From: Sphingomonas faeni
GTDB lineage: Bacteria > Pseudomonadota > Alphaproteobacteria > Sphingomonadales > Sphingomonadaceae
DNA: 64,000 nt
NCBI RefSeq assembly: GCF_024273235.1
Contig: NZ_JANBVH010000011.1
Coordinates: 1-64,000, forward strand
Direction of reading: 5' to 3'
How positions within the stretch are numbered: position 1 is the stretch's first letter; every line of letters begins with the position of its first letter. Under the pieces are notes generated by a model. That model was given only the letters and a program-made list of their open reading frames with translations. It did not search any database and had not been told where the DNA came from. This document shows positions 35,195 to 44,400 of the stretch, piece by piece. The translations under genes were made by a program, and so were the position numbers.

Positions 35195-35919
35195 CCGGGG
35201 TCGTGGCCTATGATCGCGAGGATGCCGGCGCCCCGCCCTCGCTGGTCCCCGACTATCGATCGACCGTCCTGCGCAGCCCGCGCCAACCGCTGGTACGGAT
35301 CCCGGCGACGCTGACCGAGACCAGCGGCCCGACCGGCCATTGGGAACGACTGATGGTCGGGCCGTCCGGCATCGACATGACGACGCAGCATCCGGGGGCC
35401 CCACAGGGCCAGCGCATCGTCGTGTCGGGTCGCGTGCTCGACGATCGCGGACGTCCCGTGCCGAACACCGTGATCGAGATCTGGCAGGCCAATGCGGCAG
35501 GTCGCTACGTCCATTCGGCCGATACCTGGGATGCACCGCTCGATCCCAATTTCACCGGGGCAGGTCGCGTCGTGACCGATGCCGAGGGCCGCTATCGCTA
35601 CGTCACGATCCGGCCCGGCGCCTATCCCTGGGGCAATCACAAGAACGCATGGCGGCCGGGGCACATCCACCTTTCGCTGCTCGGGCCCGCGTTCGCGACC
35701 CGACTCGTGACGCAGATGTATTTCCCCGACGACCCGCTGATCGAGATCGATCCGATCGCCAACGCGGTGCCGATGCCCTATCGTCAGCGGATGGTCGGCC
35801 GCTTCGACATCGACACGTCCGTGCCCGCCTGGGCGCTCGGCTATCTGTTCGATATCGTGCTAAAGGGCCGCGACGAGACGCCGTTCGAGCCCGATGCCGG
35901 AGACGATCATGACCATTGA
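35191..35919 (+). CDS. pcaH: Protocatechuate 3,4-dioxygenase, beta subunit
   Basis: This iron(III) intradiol dioxygenase subunit has 242 residues. Ligands are recognisable: Tyr in AGRYVH, Tyr in GAYPWGN and the two His in [11 protein letters not shown]. The N-terminal signature [18 protein letters not shown] is typical of the beta chain. It opens the ring of protocatechuate to 3-carboxy-cis,cis-muconate together with PcaG. ATG overlaps the pcaJ TGA. Confidence 0.96.
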   Translation: MTGVVAYDREDAGAPPSLVPDYRSTVLRSPRQPLVRIPATLTETSGPTGHWERLMVGPSGIDMTTQHPGAPQGQRIVVSGRVLDDRGRPVPNTVIEIWQANAAGRYVHSADTWDAPLDPNFTGAGRVVTDAEGRYRYVTIRPGAYPWGNHKNAWRPGHIHLSLLGPAFATRLVTQMYFPDDPLIEIDPIANAVPMPYRQRMVGRFDIDTSVPAWALGYLFDIVLKGRDETPFEPDAGDDHDH

Positions 35920-36592
35920 TCTCGAAACCCGCGCTCCCGCGCCGCGACAGGACAATCAGGACCCGGCGATCTTCGGCCAGACCCCGTCGCAGACCGTCGG
36001 GCCCTTCTTCCATTACGGCCTGCCCTGGAAAGGCGGCGCGGATCTGGTCGGCACGTCGGACATGGGCGCCCGCCCCGATCTGTTCGGTCCGGATCATTAC
36101 GTCCTCGCGCGCTCGTCGCGCAGCGGGACGCCGGCGGGCGAGGTCATCGAGATCGTCGGCGATGTCCGCGATGCGAACGGCGACGTCATCCTCGATGCGA
36201 TGATCGAGATCTGGCAGGCGGACGCAGCAGGCCGCTATCCCGGCGGACCTGAGGGCGAGCCGGATCCCCATTTCGTCGGGTTCGGCCGTGCGTCGATCGA
36301 TGCGGACGGGCTCTATCGCTTCCGGACGGTTCGCCCCGGCCGCGTGCCCGGCCCCGGCAACACGCTGCAGGCGTCGCATATCGCGGTGTCGGTTTTCGGA
36401 CGCGGCGTGCTGAAACGGCTGGCGACGCGGCTGTATTTCGATGGCGACGAGGGTCATGACGAGGATCCGGTGTTGCAGGCCGTTCCCGCTGCCCGCCGCG
36501 AAACGCTGATCGCCGCGCGCGACGCGGAAGGACGCTGGCGGTTCGACATCGCGCTCGGCGGCGACCGCGAGACCGTCTTCTTCGACCTATGA
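35909..36592 (+). CDS. pcaG: Protocatechuate 3,4-dioxygenase, alpha subunit
   Basis: This subunit of 227 residues pairs with PcaH. It has TPSQTVGPFFHYGLPW, the intradiol core IEIWQADAAGRYP and SHIAVSVFGRGVLKRLATRLYF. As expected for alpha chains, the iron-binding His pair is missing. ATG 35909 overlaps pcaH by 11 bp; ATG 35894 is an alternative. The stop overlaps the pcaB start. Confidence 0.95.
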   Translation: MTIDLETRAPAPRQDNQDPAIFGQTPSQTVGPFFHYGLPWKGGADLVGTSDMGARPDLFGPDHYVLARSSRSGTPAGEVIEIVGDVRDANGDVILDAMIEIWQADAAGRYPGGPEGEPDPHFVGFGRASIDADGLYRFRTVRPGRVPGPGNTLQASHIAVSVFGRGVLKRLATRLYFDGDEGHDEDPVLQAVPAARRETLIAARDAEGRWRFDIALGGDRETVFFDL

Positions 36593-37746
36593 GCGACTGG
36601 CTCCGCACCCGACCGGCAGCGACGCCAGCGATGCTGGCGGTGTTCGGCGACCACGCGACGATCGCGCACGCGCTCGCGTTCGAGGCGGCACTTGTCCGCG
36701 CACAGGCGACCGAGGGGCTGGTCGAGCCGGCGATCGCCGATGCGATCGGTGCGGCGTGCGCCACGTTGGAGATCGACCCGGCGACACTCGCCGACGAGGC
36801 GGCGCTGGCCGGCACGCTGGCGATTCCTTTGGTCGCGCGGCTGCGAGCGGCCTGTCCGCCCGACGTCGCGCGCTGGGTTCATGTCGGCGCCACCAGCCAG
36901 GACGTGGCCGACACCGCGCTGATGAGTCAGGTCAGGGCGGCCACCGCGCTGCTGGCCGCCGATGTCGCTCGCATCGGTGCCGCGCTGGCTCCGCTCGCCG
37001 ATCGCCATGCTACGACGCCCGCGGTCGGACGGACGCTGTTGCAGGATGCCCTGCCGATCGGGTTCGGCGTCCGGATCGCGCAGTGGATGGCGGGCATCGA
37101 CGACGCGATGCACGGACTGGCGCGCGACGTCGGGGCGCACGCGACGGTCCAGCTTGGCGGTGCGGCCGGCACGCGCGCAGGACTGGACGGCAAGGGCAGC
37201 ACGATCGCCGCGCATGTCGCCCGGTCGCTCGGGCTCGCATCGGCGGCGCCGTGGCACGGGCGGCGCACGGGTACCGCGGCCATCGCCTCCTCGACCGGCA
37301 TCGTGATCGGCGCGCTCGCGAAGATGGCGCGCGACATCTCGTTGCTGGCGCAGAACCAGATCGGCGAGACCCGCGAACCCGCGATTGCGGGTCGCGGCGG
37401 GTCGTCTGCCATGGCCCACAAGCGCAACCCGACCGGGTGCCAGGTCGCGCTCGCCGCCCACTACCGCGCGCCCGGGCTGGTCGCCGGCATCCTGTCCGGA
37501 CTGGCCGCGGAGGAGGAACGCGGCCTGGGCGGCTGGCAGGCGGAGGGGCCGGCGCTCGCCGACCTGTTCCTGCTCGCGGCCGGCAGTGCCGCGGCGATGG
37601 CCGTGGTCGCCGAGGGCCTGGACATCGACCGCGACGCGATCGCCCGCAACCTCGCCGCGGCCGGCATCGGCACCGACATCGGCGAGAGCGAGGCGATCGT
37701 CGCCGCGCTGCTCGCCGCGACCCGTGCACCGCATCGACAAGGATAA
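36589..37746 (+). CDS. pcaB: 3-carboxy-cis,cis-muconate cycloisomerase
   Basis: This fumarase/aspartase-superfamily enzyme (385 residues) lactonises carboxymuconate. Signature loop GGSSAMAHKRNPTG is complete, and WVHVGATSQDVADTAL provides the second conserved region. It is somewhat short against members with about 450 residues, but the alphaproteobacterial forms are often near this size. Gap to pcaL is 4 bp. Confidence 0.94.
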   Translation: MSDWLRTRPAATPAMLAVFGDHATIAHALAFEAALVRAQATEGLVEPAIADAIGAACATLEIDPATLADEAALAGTLAIPLVARLRAACPPDVARWVHVGATSQDVADTALMSQVRAATALLAADVARIGAALAPLADRHATTPAVGRTLLQDALPIGFGVRIAQWMAGIDDAMHGLARDVGAHATVQLGGAAGTRAGLDGKGSTIAAHVARSLGLASAAPWHGRRTGTAAIASSTGIVIGALAKMARDISLLAQNQIGETREPAIAGRGGSSAMAHKRNPTGCQVALAAHYRAPGLVAGILSGLAAEEERGLGGWQAEGPALADLFLLAAGSAAAMAVVAEGLDIDRDAIARNLAAAGIGTDIGESEAIVAALLAATRAPHRQG

Positions 37747-37750
37747 CCCG

Positions 37751-38953
37751 ATGCCCTTCACCACCAATCACGGCGTTCGCCTCTACTGGAAACTCGACGG
37801 CGCCGAGGACAAGCCGGCGCTCGTGCTCCTGAACTCGATCGGCTCGGATCTCGGTCTGTGGGACGGTGCGATCCCGTATCTGGTGCGCTCGTTCCGCCTG
37901 CTGAGGATCGACACGCGTGGCCATGGTGCATCCGATGCACCCGACGGCGACTATGACCTGCCGACGCTGGCGGCCGATGTCGTCGCGGTGATGGACGCCG
38001 CCGGGATCGAGACCGCCTCGGTCGCGGGCATCTCGCTCGGCGGGATGATCGCGATGCAGATCGCGCTCGATCATCCTGCGCGAATTTCGGCGCTGGTGCC
38101 GATCTGCACCTCGGCGACGATGGACGCCACCGCTTGGTCCGATCGGATCGCCACGGTGCGGGCTGGCGGCGTCGCGGCGATCGCCGACATGGCGATGGGC
38201 CGCTTCCTGTCGCCCGGTTTCACCGCGGCGCATCCCGAGGCCGCCGCGACGGTCCGAGCCGGGCTGCTCGCGACGCCGACCGCAGGCTATGCGGGCGCCG
38301 GCGCCGCGATCCGCGACATGGCGATCGTCGGCCGCCTACCCGAGATTACTGTCCCGACCCTGGTCGTCGCCGGATCCCGCGATACGTCGACGCCCTATCA
38401 GGGCCACGGTGATCGCATCGTCGCCGGCATTCCCGGTGCGCAGGTCGTCCATATCGCCGCCGCGCATCTCGCTTCAATCGAGGCCCCCGCCGAACTCGCC
38501 GCGGCGATCCGCGATTTCCTGCTGGGCGATCCCGCCGCCCCCGACGGTTCGACCGATGTCGTGCAAGACGCCGCGGATACGCTGTTCGATGCGGGGCTGC
38601 GCAACCGTCGGCGGGTCCTGGGCGATGCCTGGGTCGACCGGTCGCTCGCCAACCGGACGCCGTTCAACGCCGATTTCCAGGCGATGATCACGCGGATCGC
38701 CTGGAACGAGATCTGGGGACGCCCCGGGCTCGACGACCGTACGCGGCGCCTGCTGGTGCTGGCGATCACCGTCAGCCTGGGTCGCTGGGAGGAGTTCGGC
38801 CTCCACGTCCGCGCCGGGCTGACCCGCGCCGGGTTCACGCAGGACGAGCTGAAGGAAGTCCTGATGCAGACCGCGATCTATGCCGGCGTGCCCGCCGCCA
38901 ACACGGCCTTCGCCGAAGCCGCGAAGATCATTGCCGACATCGAAAAGGACTGA
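37751..38953 (+). CDS. pcaL: Fused 3-oxoadipate enol-lactonase / 4-carboxymuconolactone decarboxylase
   Basis: This bifunctional enzyme of 400 residues joins PcaD and PcaC. Residues about 1-258 are an alpha/beta hydrolase (LLNSIGSDLGLWD, nucleophile GISLGGM, DTRGHGAS, late His in AAAHLASIE). About 275-400 are the decarboxylase domain (RRRVLGDAWVDRSLANRTPF, WEEFGLHVRAGLTRAGF, EVLMQTAIYAGVPAANTAF). Together they turn 4-carboxymuconolactone into 3-oxoadipate. Fused PcaL is known in actinobacteria and some proteobacteria. ATG 37751 gives the standard N-terminus MPFTTNHGVRLYW. Confidence 0.94.
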   Translation: MPFTTNHGVRLYWKLDGAEDKPALVLLNSIGSDLGLWDGAIPYLVRSFRLLRIDTRGHGASDAPDGDYDLPTLAADVVAVMDAAGIETASVAGISLGGMIAMQIALDHPARISALVPICTSATMDATAWSDRIATVRAGGVAAIADMAMGRFLSPGFTAAHPEAAATVRAGLLATPTAGYAGAGAAIRDMAIVGRLPEITVPTLVVAGSRDTSTPYQGHGDRIVAGIPGAQVVHIAAAHLASIEAPAELAAAIRDFLLGDPAAPDGSTDVVQDAADTLFDAGLRNRRRVLGDAWVDRSLANRTPFNADFQAMITRIAWNEIWGRPGLDDRTRRLLVLAITVSLGRWEEFGLHVRAGLTRAGFTQDELKEVLMQTAIYAGVPAANTAFAEAAKIIADIEKD

Positions 38954-38955
38954 CG

Positions 38956-40158
38956 ATGGCCGATGCCTTCCTCTGCGACGCGATCCGCACGCCGATCGGG
39001 CGTCTCAACGGCGCACTGTCGAGCATCCGCGCCGACGACCTCGCGGCGCTGCCGATCAAGGCACTGATCGACCGCAATCCGGGGGTCGACTGGGCCGCGA
39101 TCGACGACACGATCCTCGGCTGCGCGAACCAGTCGGGCGAGGACAACCGCAACGTCGCGCGGATGGCGGTGCTGCTGGCCGGCTTGCCCGAGACCGTGCC
39201 GGCATCGACGATCAACCGGCTGTGCGGCTCGGGTCTGGACGCGATCGGCAGCGCGGCGCGCGCGATCCGCAGCGGCGATGCCGAGTTCATGCTGGCGGGC
39301 GGCGTCGAGAGCATGACCCGCGCCCCCTATGTGATGGGCAAGGCCGGCAGCGCGTTCGGCCGCGATCAGACGTTGCAGGATACCACGCTCGGCTGGCGGT
39401 TCGTCAACCCGGCGATGCGCGCGGCGTACGGCGTCGATACCATGCCGCAGACCGGCGAGAACGTCGCACGTGACTGGAACGTCAGCCGCGAGGACCAGGA
39501 TCGCTTCGCCCTGCACAGCCAGGAAAAGGCGGCGGCGGCGCAGGCCAATGGCCGGCTCGCCGCGGAGATCGTGCCGGTCGCGATCCCGCAGAAGAAGGGC
39601 GATCCGATCCTGTTCGCGCAGGACGAGCATCCCCGTGCCACCAGCCTGGAGGCGCTGGCGAAATTGCGGCCCGTCGTCGCCGCCGACGGCACGGTCACTG
39701 CGGGCAATGCCTCGGGCCTGAACGACGGCGCCGCCGCGGTGCTGGTCGCGTCCGAGCGCGCCGCCGCCAAGCATGGCCTCACGCCGCGCGCGCGTATCGT
39801 GGCGATGGCGGCCGCGGGTGTCGCGCCGCGGGTCATGGGCGTCGGCCCGGTCGAGGCCGCGCGGAAACTGCTCGCGATCGGCGGAATCACGATCGACCAG
39901 CTCGACGTGATCGAACTCAACGAGGCCTTTGCGAGCCAGGCGATCGCGAGTCTGCGCGAGCTCGACATCGATCCCGCCGACCCGCGCGTCAACCGCAACG
40001 GCGGTGCGATCGCGCTCGGCCATCCGCTCGGCATGTCCGGCGCTCGGATCACGATGAGCGCGGTCGAGGATCTGCAGCGGAGCGGCGGCCGCTATGCGAT
40101 GGCGTTCATGTGCATCGGCGTCGGCCAGGGGATCGCCCTGCTGCTCGAACGCGTCTGA
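38956..40158 (+). CDS. pcaF: 3-oxoadipyl-CoA thiolase
   Basis: This thiolase of 400 residues cleaves 3-oxoadipyl-CoA to succinyl-CoA and acetyl-CoA, the last step of the pathway. Active sites: NRLCGSGLDAI (nucleophile Cys near residue 90), GGAIALGHPLGMSGAR (His) and FMCIGVGQG (second Cys). It starts 2 bp after pcaL and ends 9 bp before the convergent pnuC-type gene. Confidence 0.95.
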   Translation: MADAFLCDAIRTPIGRLNGALSSIRADDLAALPIKALIDRNPGVDWAAIDDTILGCANQSGEDNRNVARMAVLLAGLPETVPASTINRLCGSGLDAIGSAARAIRSGDAEFMLAGGVESMTRAPYVMGKAGSAFGRDQTLQDTTLGWRFVNPAMRAAYGVDTMPQTGENVARDWNVSREDQDRFALHSQEKAAAAQANGRLAAEIVPVAIPQKKGDPILFAQDEHPRATSLEALAKLRPVVAADGTVTAGNASGLNDGAAAVLVASERAAAKHGLTPRARIVAMAAAGVAPRVMGVGPVEAARKLLAIGGITIDQLDVIELNEAFASQAIASLRELDIDPADPRVNRNGGAIALGHPLGMSGARITMSAVEDLQRSGGRYAMAFMCIGVGQGIALLLERV

Positions 40159-40167
40159 GCGCGGCAC

Positions 40168-40737
40168 TCACGCAGGCGACCTATCGAGCTCGGCCTTGCG
40201 CCACTGCCGATAGCCGATCACCGCAAGCATGATCATCGCCGCGTAGAGGCCGGCGGTCAGCGTCAGGCCTTTGACCAGGAACATGCCGACATAGAGGACG
40301 TCGACGACGATCCAGAGCAGCCAGTTGGCGGTATGGCGACGCGCCGTCCAATATTGCGCGACCAGGCTGAAACTGCTGAGCGCGGCGTCCATCCATGGCA
40401 GCGAGGCGTTGGTGAAGCGGCTCATGAACCAGCCGATCGCCACCGCGCCGACAGCGCCCGCGGCGAGGCTCGCAATCGCGTGAGCAGGACGTAACGGCAC
40501 CACGACGACGTCCCCCGCAGCGTCCTTGCCGCGAGTCCAGGCGACCCAGCCGTAGAGGATCGCGAGCCCGAACAGCGCTTGGAGGACCATGTCGGCATAG
40601 AGCCGAACGTCGAGGAACAGCTTGAAATACAGCGCGCAGGCTATGAGATTGACCGGCCAGCACAGCATGCGGCGCGTGGCGGTCAGCCATATGCCTGTGA
40701 CGCTCACCGCGACCGCGACGATCTCGAACGCAGTCAT
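40168..40737 (-). CDS. pnuT: PnuC-family permease, probable thiamine transporter (PnuT)
   Basis: This inner-membrane facilitator (189 residues, about seven helices) has PnuC hallmarks: LTATRRMLCWPVNLIACALYF, YADMVLQALFGLAILYGWVAW and YWTARRHTANWLLWIVVDVLYVGMFL. Family members move nicotinamide riboside, riboflavin or thiamine. The TPP riboswitch at the head of its operon and a kinase next door point to thiamine (the group named PnuT). ATG overlaps the kinase stop. Substrate is inferred from context. Confidence 0.82.
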   Translation of the reverse strand: MTAFEIVAVAVSVTGIWLTATRRMLCWPVNLIACALYFKLFLDVRLYADMVLQALFGLAILYGWVAWTRGKDAAGDVVVVPLRPAHAIASLAAGAVGAVAIGWFMSRFTNASLPWMDAALSSFSLVAQYWTARRHTANWLLWIVVDVLYVGMFLVKGLTLTAGLYAAMIMLAVIGYRQWRKAELDRSPA

Positions 40738-41876
40738 CGCGGGGGTGCTCCGGTTTCGATCGCGCGGAGGAAGTCTCGGCCAGGCGCGGACTGGAACCAT
40801 GCGGCGTGGCCGATCAGATAGTCGTCCCAGGCCAGTGCCGCGGACGCGGGGTCTTCGACGACCGCGGTGAAATACTCGATCTCCGACAAAGCGAACTCGA
40901 GGTGCACGAGCGGCAACAGGCGGACGATCGCCTCGATGTCTGCGCGGCCGAGCGGCGCGGTCGTGGCATAGCCGGCGAGCAGCGCGAGTGCTGCCGCCGG
41001 ATCGCCGATGTCGCCCGTCCCCTGCCCCAGCTCGAGCCAGCGAACGGCGGTGCGCTCGATCGCGGTGGCGATGTCGTGGACCGCGCAGGTGCGATCGGCG
41101 AGTCCGAAGTCGAACGCGGTCCGGACACTGCCGTCGCTTGCCCAGAGCAGGTTGGAAGGGTGCCAGTCGTTGTGCGTCCATAGCGGCGTCTGCTCGGCAA
41201 GCAGAGGGGCCAATCCCTGCCCCAAGGCTTCGAACAGCCTCCGCAGCTCGCGTGGCCATGGCCTCGATTCGAGGAACGCGGCCAGCGCAGGACGGGCCGC
41301 GACATAGGCTTCGGCCGCGGCGATCGGATCGGCGGCGGGCAGGATGGTGAAGCTGGCAACCAACGGCTGCGGGCGGCGGGGCGGCGCGGTGAAACTGCGC
41401 GCCGCCTCGTGCAGCGTCGCGAGCGCCATCCCGGCGGCATGGGCATGCGCGCGAGAGACGAACGGCGTCCATGAAAGGCTGTCGCGGTACAGGTCCGCGC
41501 CAGGCGCCTGACGGTGCAGCTCGTACGACCAGGCGCCGCTCGCCACCGCCGTCGCGCCGTCTGCGGTCGCCATCACCTCGGGCACCGACATGCCCGCGCC
41601 GGCAAGGTGTGCGATGAACGCGTGTTCCTCCGCCAGCCCTTCGACCGTGCGGACGCTGTAATGGTGACGCTTCAACAGGAACGCGCCCTGCGTCGTGTGC
41701 GCCAGTGTCGCGGCGGAGAAGGGCCGCGGGGAATGCCAGTGCAGCCCGGTCAGCCGCCCCGCCGCCGGAAAGCGGGCAATAACCGCTGCGGCCTCGTCGG
41801 CGGTTATCGCCGGCCAGGTCGGCGCCTCCATCGCGGTGCCCATGCCGTGGACGAGATGCGCGGGCTGCGTCGCCAA
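40734..41876 (-). CDS. APH-fold phosphotransferase, probable thiamine kinase
   Basis: This cytoplasmic kinase of 380 residues has an aminoglycoside-phosphotransferase fold: catalytic loop THNDWHPSNLLW and metal-binding FDFGLADR, with a Lys in FLLKRHHYS in the N-lobe. Placed between a TPP-controlled receptor and a PnuC-type permease, it most likely traps imported thiamine as thiamine phosphate, as E. coli ThiK does with the same fold. ATG 41876 lies 1 bp after the receptor stop; Met13 is an alternative start. Substrate is inference. Confidence 0.75.
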   Translation of the reverse strand: MATQPAHLVHGMGTAMEAPTWPAITADEAAAVIARFPAAGRLTGLHWHSPRPFSAATLAHTTQGAFLLKRHHYSVRTVEGLAEEHAFIAHLAGAGMSVPEVMATADGATAVASGAWSYELHRQAPGADLYRDSLSWTPFVSRAHAHAAGMALATLHEAARSFTAPPRRPQPLVASFTILPAADPIAAAEAYVAARPALAAFLESRPWPRELRRLFEALGQGLAPLLAEQTPLWTHNDWHPSNLLWASDGSVRTAFDFGLADRTCAVHDIATAIERTAVRWLELGQGTGDIGDPAAALALLAGYATTAPLGRADIEAIVRLLPLVHLEFALSEIEYFTAVVEDPASAALAWDDYLIGHAAWFQSAPGRDFLRAIETGAPPR

Positions 41877-41877
41877 C

Positions 41878-44217
41878 TCAGAACGCCCGCGAGATCGTTA
41901 CCATGACCGCCGCACCGCTGCCGACATAATAAGCGGGCGGCGAGCCGGCGATGACCGTGCCGTTGCGGCCGATCGTGTCCTGCGCGTTGGTGCTGACCGA
42001 CTGGACGCCGGCGAGGACGTGTGGATCGGTGACGTTGATCGCGTTGACGCGCAGGTCGGTGCGCTTGCCGTCGAGCCAGTCGGCGAGGTGCATGCCGACC
42101 GACAGGTCGAGCGTCGCATAGCCCTTGATGCGCTCGTCGTTCATGAAGCTCGCATATTGCCGGCCGATATATTTCGACGCGACGCTGCCGAAGAAGCGGT
42201 CATCGTCATAGATCCCGCCAGCGCCGAACTGGACGGTCGGGCTTGAGACTGCGTGCTTGCCCCGGGTCGGCAGGAAGTCCACGCCGACGGGCAGGTCGTC
42301 GTCGATCCGTGCGCGCAGATATTCGCCCGAGAGGTACAGGCTGACACCGGCGACCGGGCGGTAGTCGATCTCCGCATCGACGCCGTAGGAGGTCTGTCCG
42401 CCGGCGTTGATCGTCGCGTTGACCTGCGCCCCGCCCTGGTCGATCACGGTGGCGAGCTGGCGATTGCGGAACTTGTAGTGGAAGCCCGTCACCGACGCCG
42501 AGAGCTGCTCGCCGATGAAGCGATAGCCGATCTCCTGCGAGACCGAATATTCGTTCTTGAGCGCGTTCGTCCCCCGCACGACCAGTTCGCCGCCGAAATA
42601 GCTGTTGTAGAGCGTGAACTCGTTGGGGGTGCGGAAGTTGGTGGTGATGTTGGCAAACAGCTGCTGGCGATCGTCGAGCCGGTAGTGGATCGCGGCACGG
42701 GGCAATGCGGCGAAACTGTCGTTGCGCACCTTGTCCTGCGGTCCCGGCAGATAGGTGCGGCCGTTGCGCAAGACGTTGACGCCCTTGAACCCGGCATCGA
42801 TCGTCAGCCGCGGGCTGAGTGCGATACTGTCGGCGATGAAGAAGCCCTTCGTCACGGTGACGGTGCGCTGGTTCTCATAGGCCAGCAGGCGGCCGTCGGC
42901 GGTGCGGATCGCCTTTGAACGATAGCCCCAGCGGTCGAACGGCTGCCCGTCGGCGTCGATCGACGTGTACGACTGCGTGACGCGGTCGGTGCCGTAATCG
43001 AACCAGAGCCCGGCGGTCAGCGTGTGCATGCCGGCCTTCAGGGTCAGCTTGCTGACGTTGCCGACGCGCATCTGGTCGCCGGTATAATTGCCGAGCACGG
43101 TCGCCACGCCGTCGACCGCGCCAGGCAATGCGATCGGCTGGGCGAGTTCTTCGGTGCCGAGGAAATTGCCCTCGGTGGTCAGCTGCGTTCCGTAGGGCGA
43201 GTTGCCGTAGCCGAACTGGAGATAGCTCGTGGTGTCGAGCGCGAGCCGGTCGTTCAGCACGATATGCACCGGCGCGGAGGCATAGAGGTTGCGGAACGGC
43301 GCGCGGTACAGCCGCCAGTAGTTGGTGTTCCCCGCCGTGTAGCGCTCGTCGAAATTGAAATCGCGACCCTGCGCGTTCCACTCGGCGAGCGTCGGGCTCG
43401 GATAGCTCGACGAGTTCGCGTCGTTGTACGACAGCGCGAGGCTGGCGCGGTTGCCGGCGCCCCATTCGTTGAGGATCTTGGCGTCGACATGCTGGCGCGT
43501 GTCGTAGCCGGCACCGCGCCAATTGTCCGCGCGGGTGTTCGAATAGGACAGGAACGCCTTCAGCCCGGTATTCCCGATCGTCCCGCTATCGATGCGGAAG
43601 AACGCGCGCCGCGCCGCGTAGCTGCCGAGCGACAGGTCGACCAGCGCGCCGGGACGCGCCTTCGGATCGTCGAGCGCCAGCGACAACAACCCGCCTGCCC
43701 CGCCGAGCGTCGGGGAATCGATATCGACCGACCCTTGTGCGAGCGAGATGCGCTTGAGGTTCTCGGGGTCGGCGAACTGCGACGGATAGGCATAATAATA
43801 GCCGATGTCGTTCTGCGGTGCGCCCTCCATCAGCACGCCGATCTCGTCCTGGCCGAGCCCGCGCAACGTCAGGCTCGAACTCGTCGACAGGCCGTACGGA
43901 TCGCTCGACGCGACGTTCGCACCGGGCAGCAGCGTGACAAGCTGGAACGCGTTGAGCGTCGGCGCCTGCTTGACGACGAAGTCGGCGGAAATCGCACTCT
44001 GCGCGCGCGGCACCTTCTGGTCGGGCAGCAGCCCCGCCGGATCGGGCGTGCCGACGACGCGGATCTCGGTGGTATCGGCAGGTTCGGGCGCGACCTGCGC
44101 CATTGCGGACTGCGCGAACACGGCCGTCGACAAGGTCAGTGCGACCCGCAGCCCATGACCACGACGCGTTACCGCCGCGGACGTCAAAAACGGAAAACTA
44201 GTGCCAAAAACGTTCAC
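41878..44217 (-). CDS. TonB-dependent outer-membrane receptor, probable thiamine uptake
   Basis: This outer-membrane gated channel has about 779 residues. A signal peptide (LRVALTLSTAVFAQSAMA) and a TonB-box-like TTEIRVVGTP precede the plug (LTLRGLGQDEIGVLMEGAPQND). The barrel ends in Phe (TISRAF), as usual. GTG 44217 has ggag five bases upstream and is preferred over GTG 44223, which overlaps that site. The leader holds a TPP riboswitch, matching the thiamine-regulated receptor class (Omr1) described in comparative genomics. Followed by kinase and permease genes with no gaps. Confidence 0.88.
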   Translation of the reverse strand: MNVFGTSFPFLTSAAVTRRGHGLRVALTLSTAVFAQSAMAQVAPEPADTTEIRVVGTPDPAGLLPDQKVPRAQSAISADFVVKQAPTLNAFQLVTLLPGANVASSDPYGLSTSSSLTLRGLGQDEIGVLMEGAPQNDIGYYYAYPSQFADPENLKRISLAQGSVDIDSPTLGGAGGLLSLALDDPKARPGALVDLSLGSYAARRAFFRIDSGTIGNTGLKAFLSYSNTRADNWRGAGYDTRQHVDAKILNEWGAGNRASLALSYNDANSSSYPSPTLAEWNAQGRDFNFDERYTAGNTNYWRLYRAPFRNLYASAPVHIVLNDRLALDTTSYLQFGYGNSPYGTQLTTEGNFLGTEELAQPIALPGAVDGVATVLGNYTGDQMRVGNVSKLTLKAGMHTLTAGLWFDYGTDRVTQSYTSIDADGQPFDRWGYRSKAIRTADGRLLAYENQRTVTVTKGFFIADSIALSPRLTIDAGFKGVNVLRNGRTYLPGPQDKVRNDSFAALPRAAIHYRLDDRQQLFANITTNFRTPNEFTLYNSYFGGELVVRGTNALKNEYSVSQEIGYRFIGEQLSASVTGFHYKFRNRQLATVIDQGGAQVNATINAGGQTSYGVDAEIDYRPVAGVSLYLSGEYLRARIDDDLPVGVDFLPTRGKHAVSSPTVQFGAGGIYDDDRFFGSVASKYIGRQYASFMNDERIKGYATLDLSVGMHLADWLDGKRTDLRVNAINVTDPHVLAGVQSVSTNAQDTIGRNGTVIAGSPPAYYVGSGAAVMVTISRAF

Positions 44218-44255
44218 GTCCACTCCAATCGGAGGGACGACGGGCCAGCCGCAGA

Positions 44256-44345
44256 CCCTCCCTACGCCGGTATAAGCCGGATCAGGTTCAGCGGGTCATG
44301 GGCTGCTGCCCACCTCTCAGCCGCGCATAAGCGGCCCCCCGGGGA
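44256..44345 (-). promoter_or_regulatory. TPP riboswitch (THI element)
   Basis: Read on the minus strand the leader contains CTGAGAGGTGGG, then a variable hairpin with GCAGCAGCCCATG, then ACCCGCTGAACCTGATC, CCGGCTTATACCGG and CGTAGGGAGG. These are the conserved CUGAGA, ACCC..GAACCUGAU and GCGUAGGGA blocks of the thiamine pyrophosphate aptamer in the right order. It ends 38 bases before the receptor start, so translation or termination control is likely. Confidence 0.95.
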
Positions 44346-44400
44346 TTTCCGTCGCTTAGGTGGTCGTGTCGGTATTGGAAAGCGCTAACGCCTCGATCGT

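Noticed and set aside
40168..40737. Annotation as a nicotinamide riboside transporter (PnuC proper)
   Set aside because: The family fits, but the TPP riboswitch and operon partners favour thiamine as substrate.
44377..44390. GGAAAGCGCTAACG as a LacI-type operator
   Set aside because: Only one half fits the usual palindrome and it lies just downstream of GH127 and upstream of a TPP-controlled receptor; no LacI gene is nearby.
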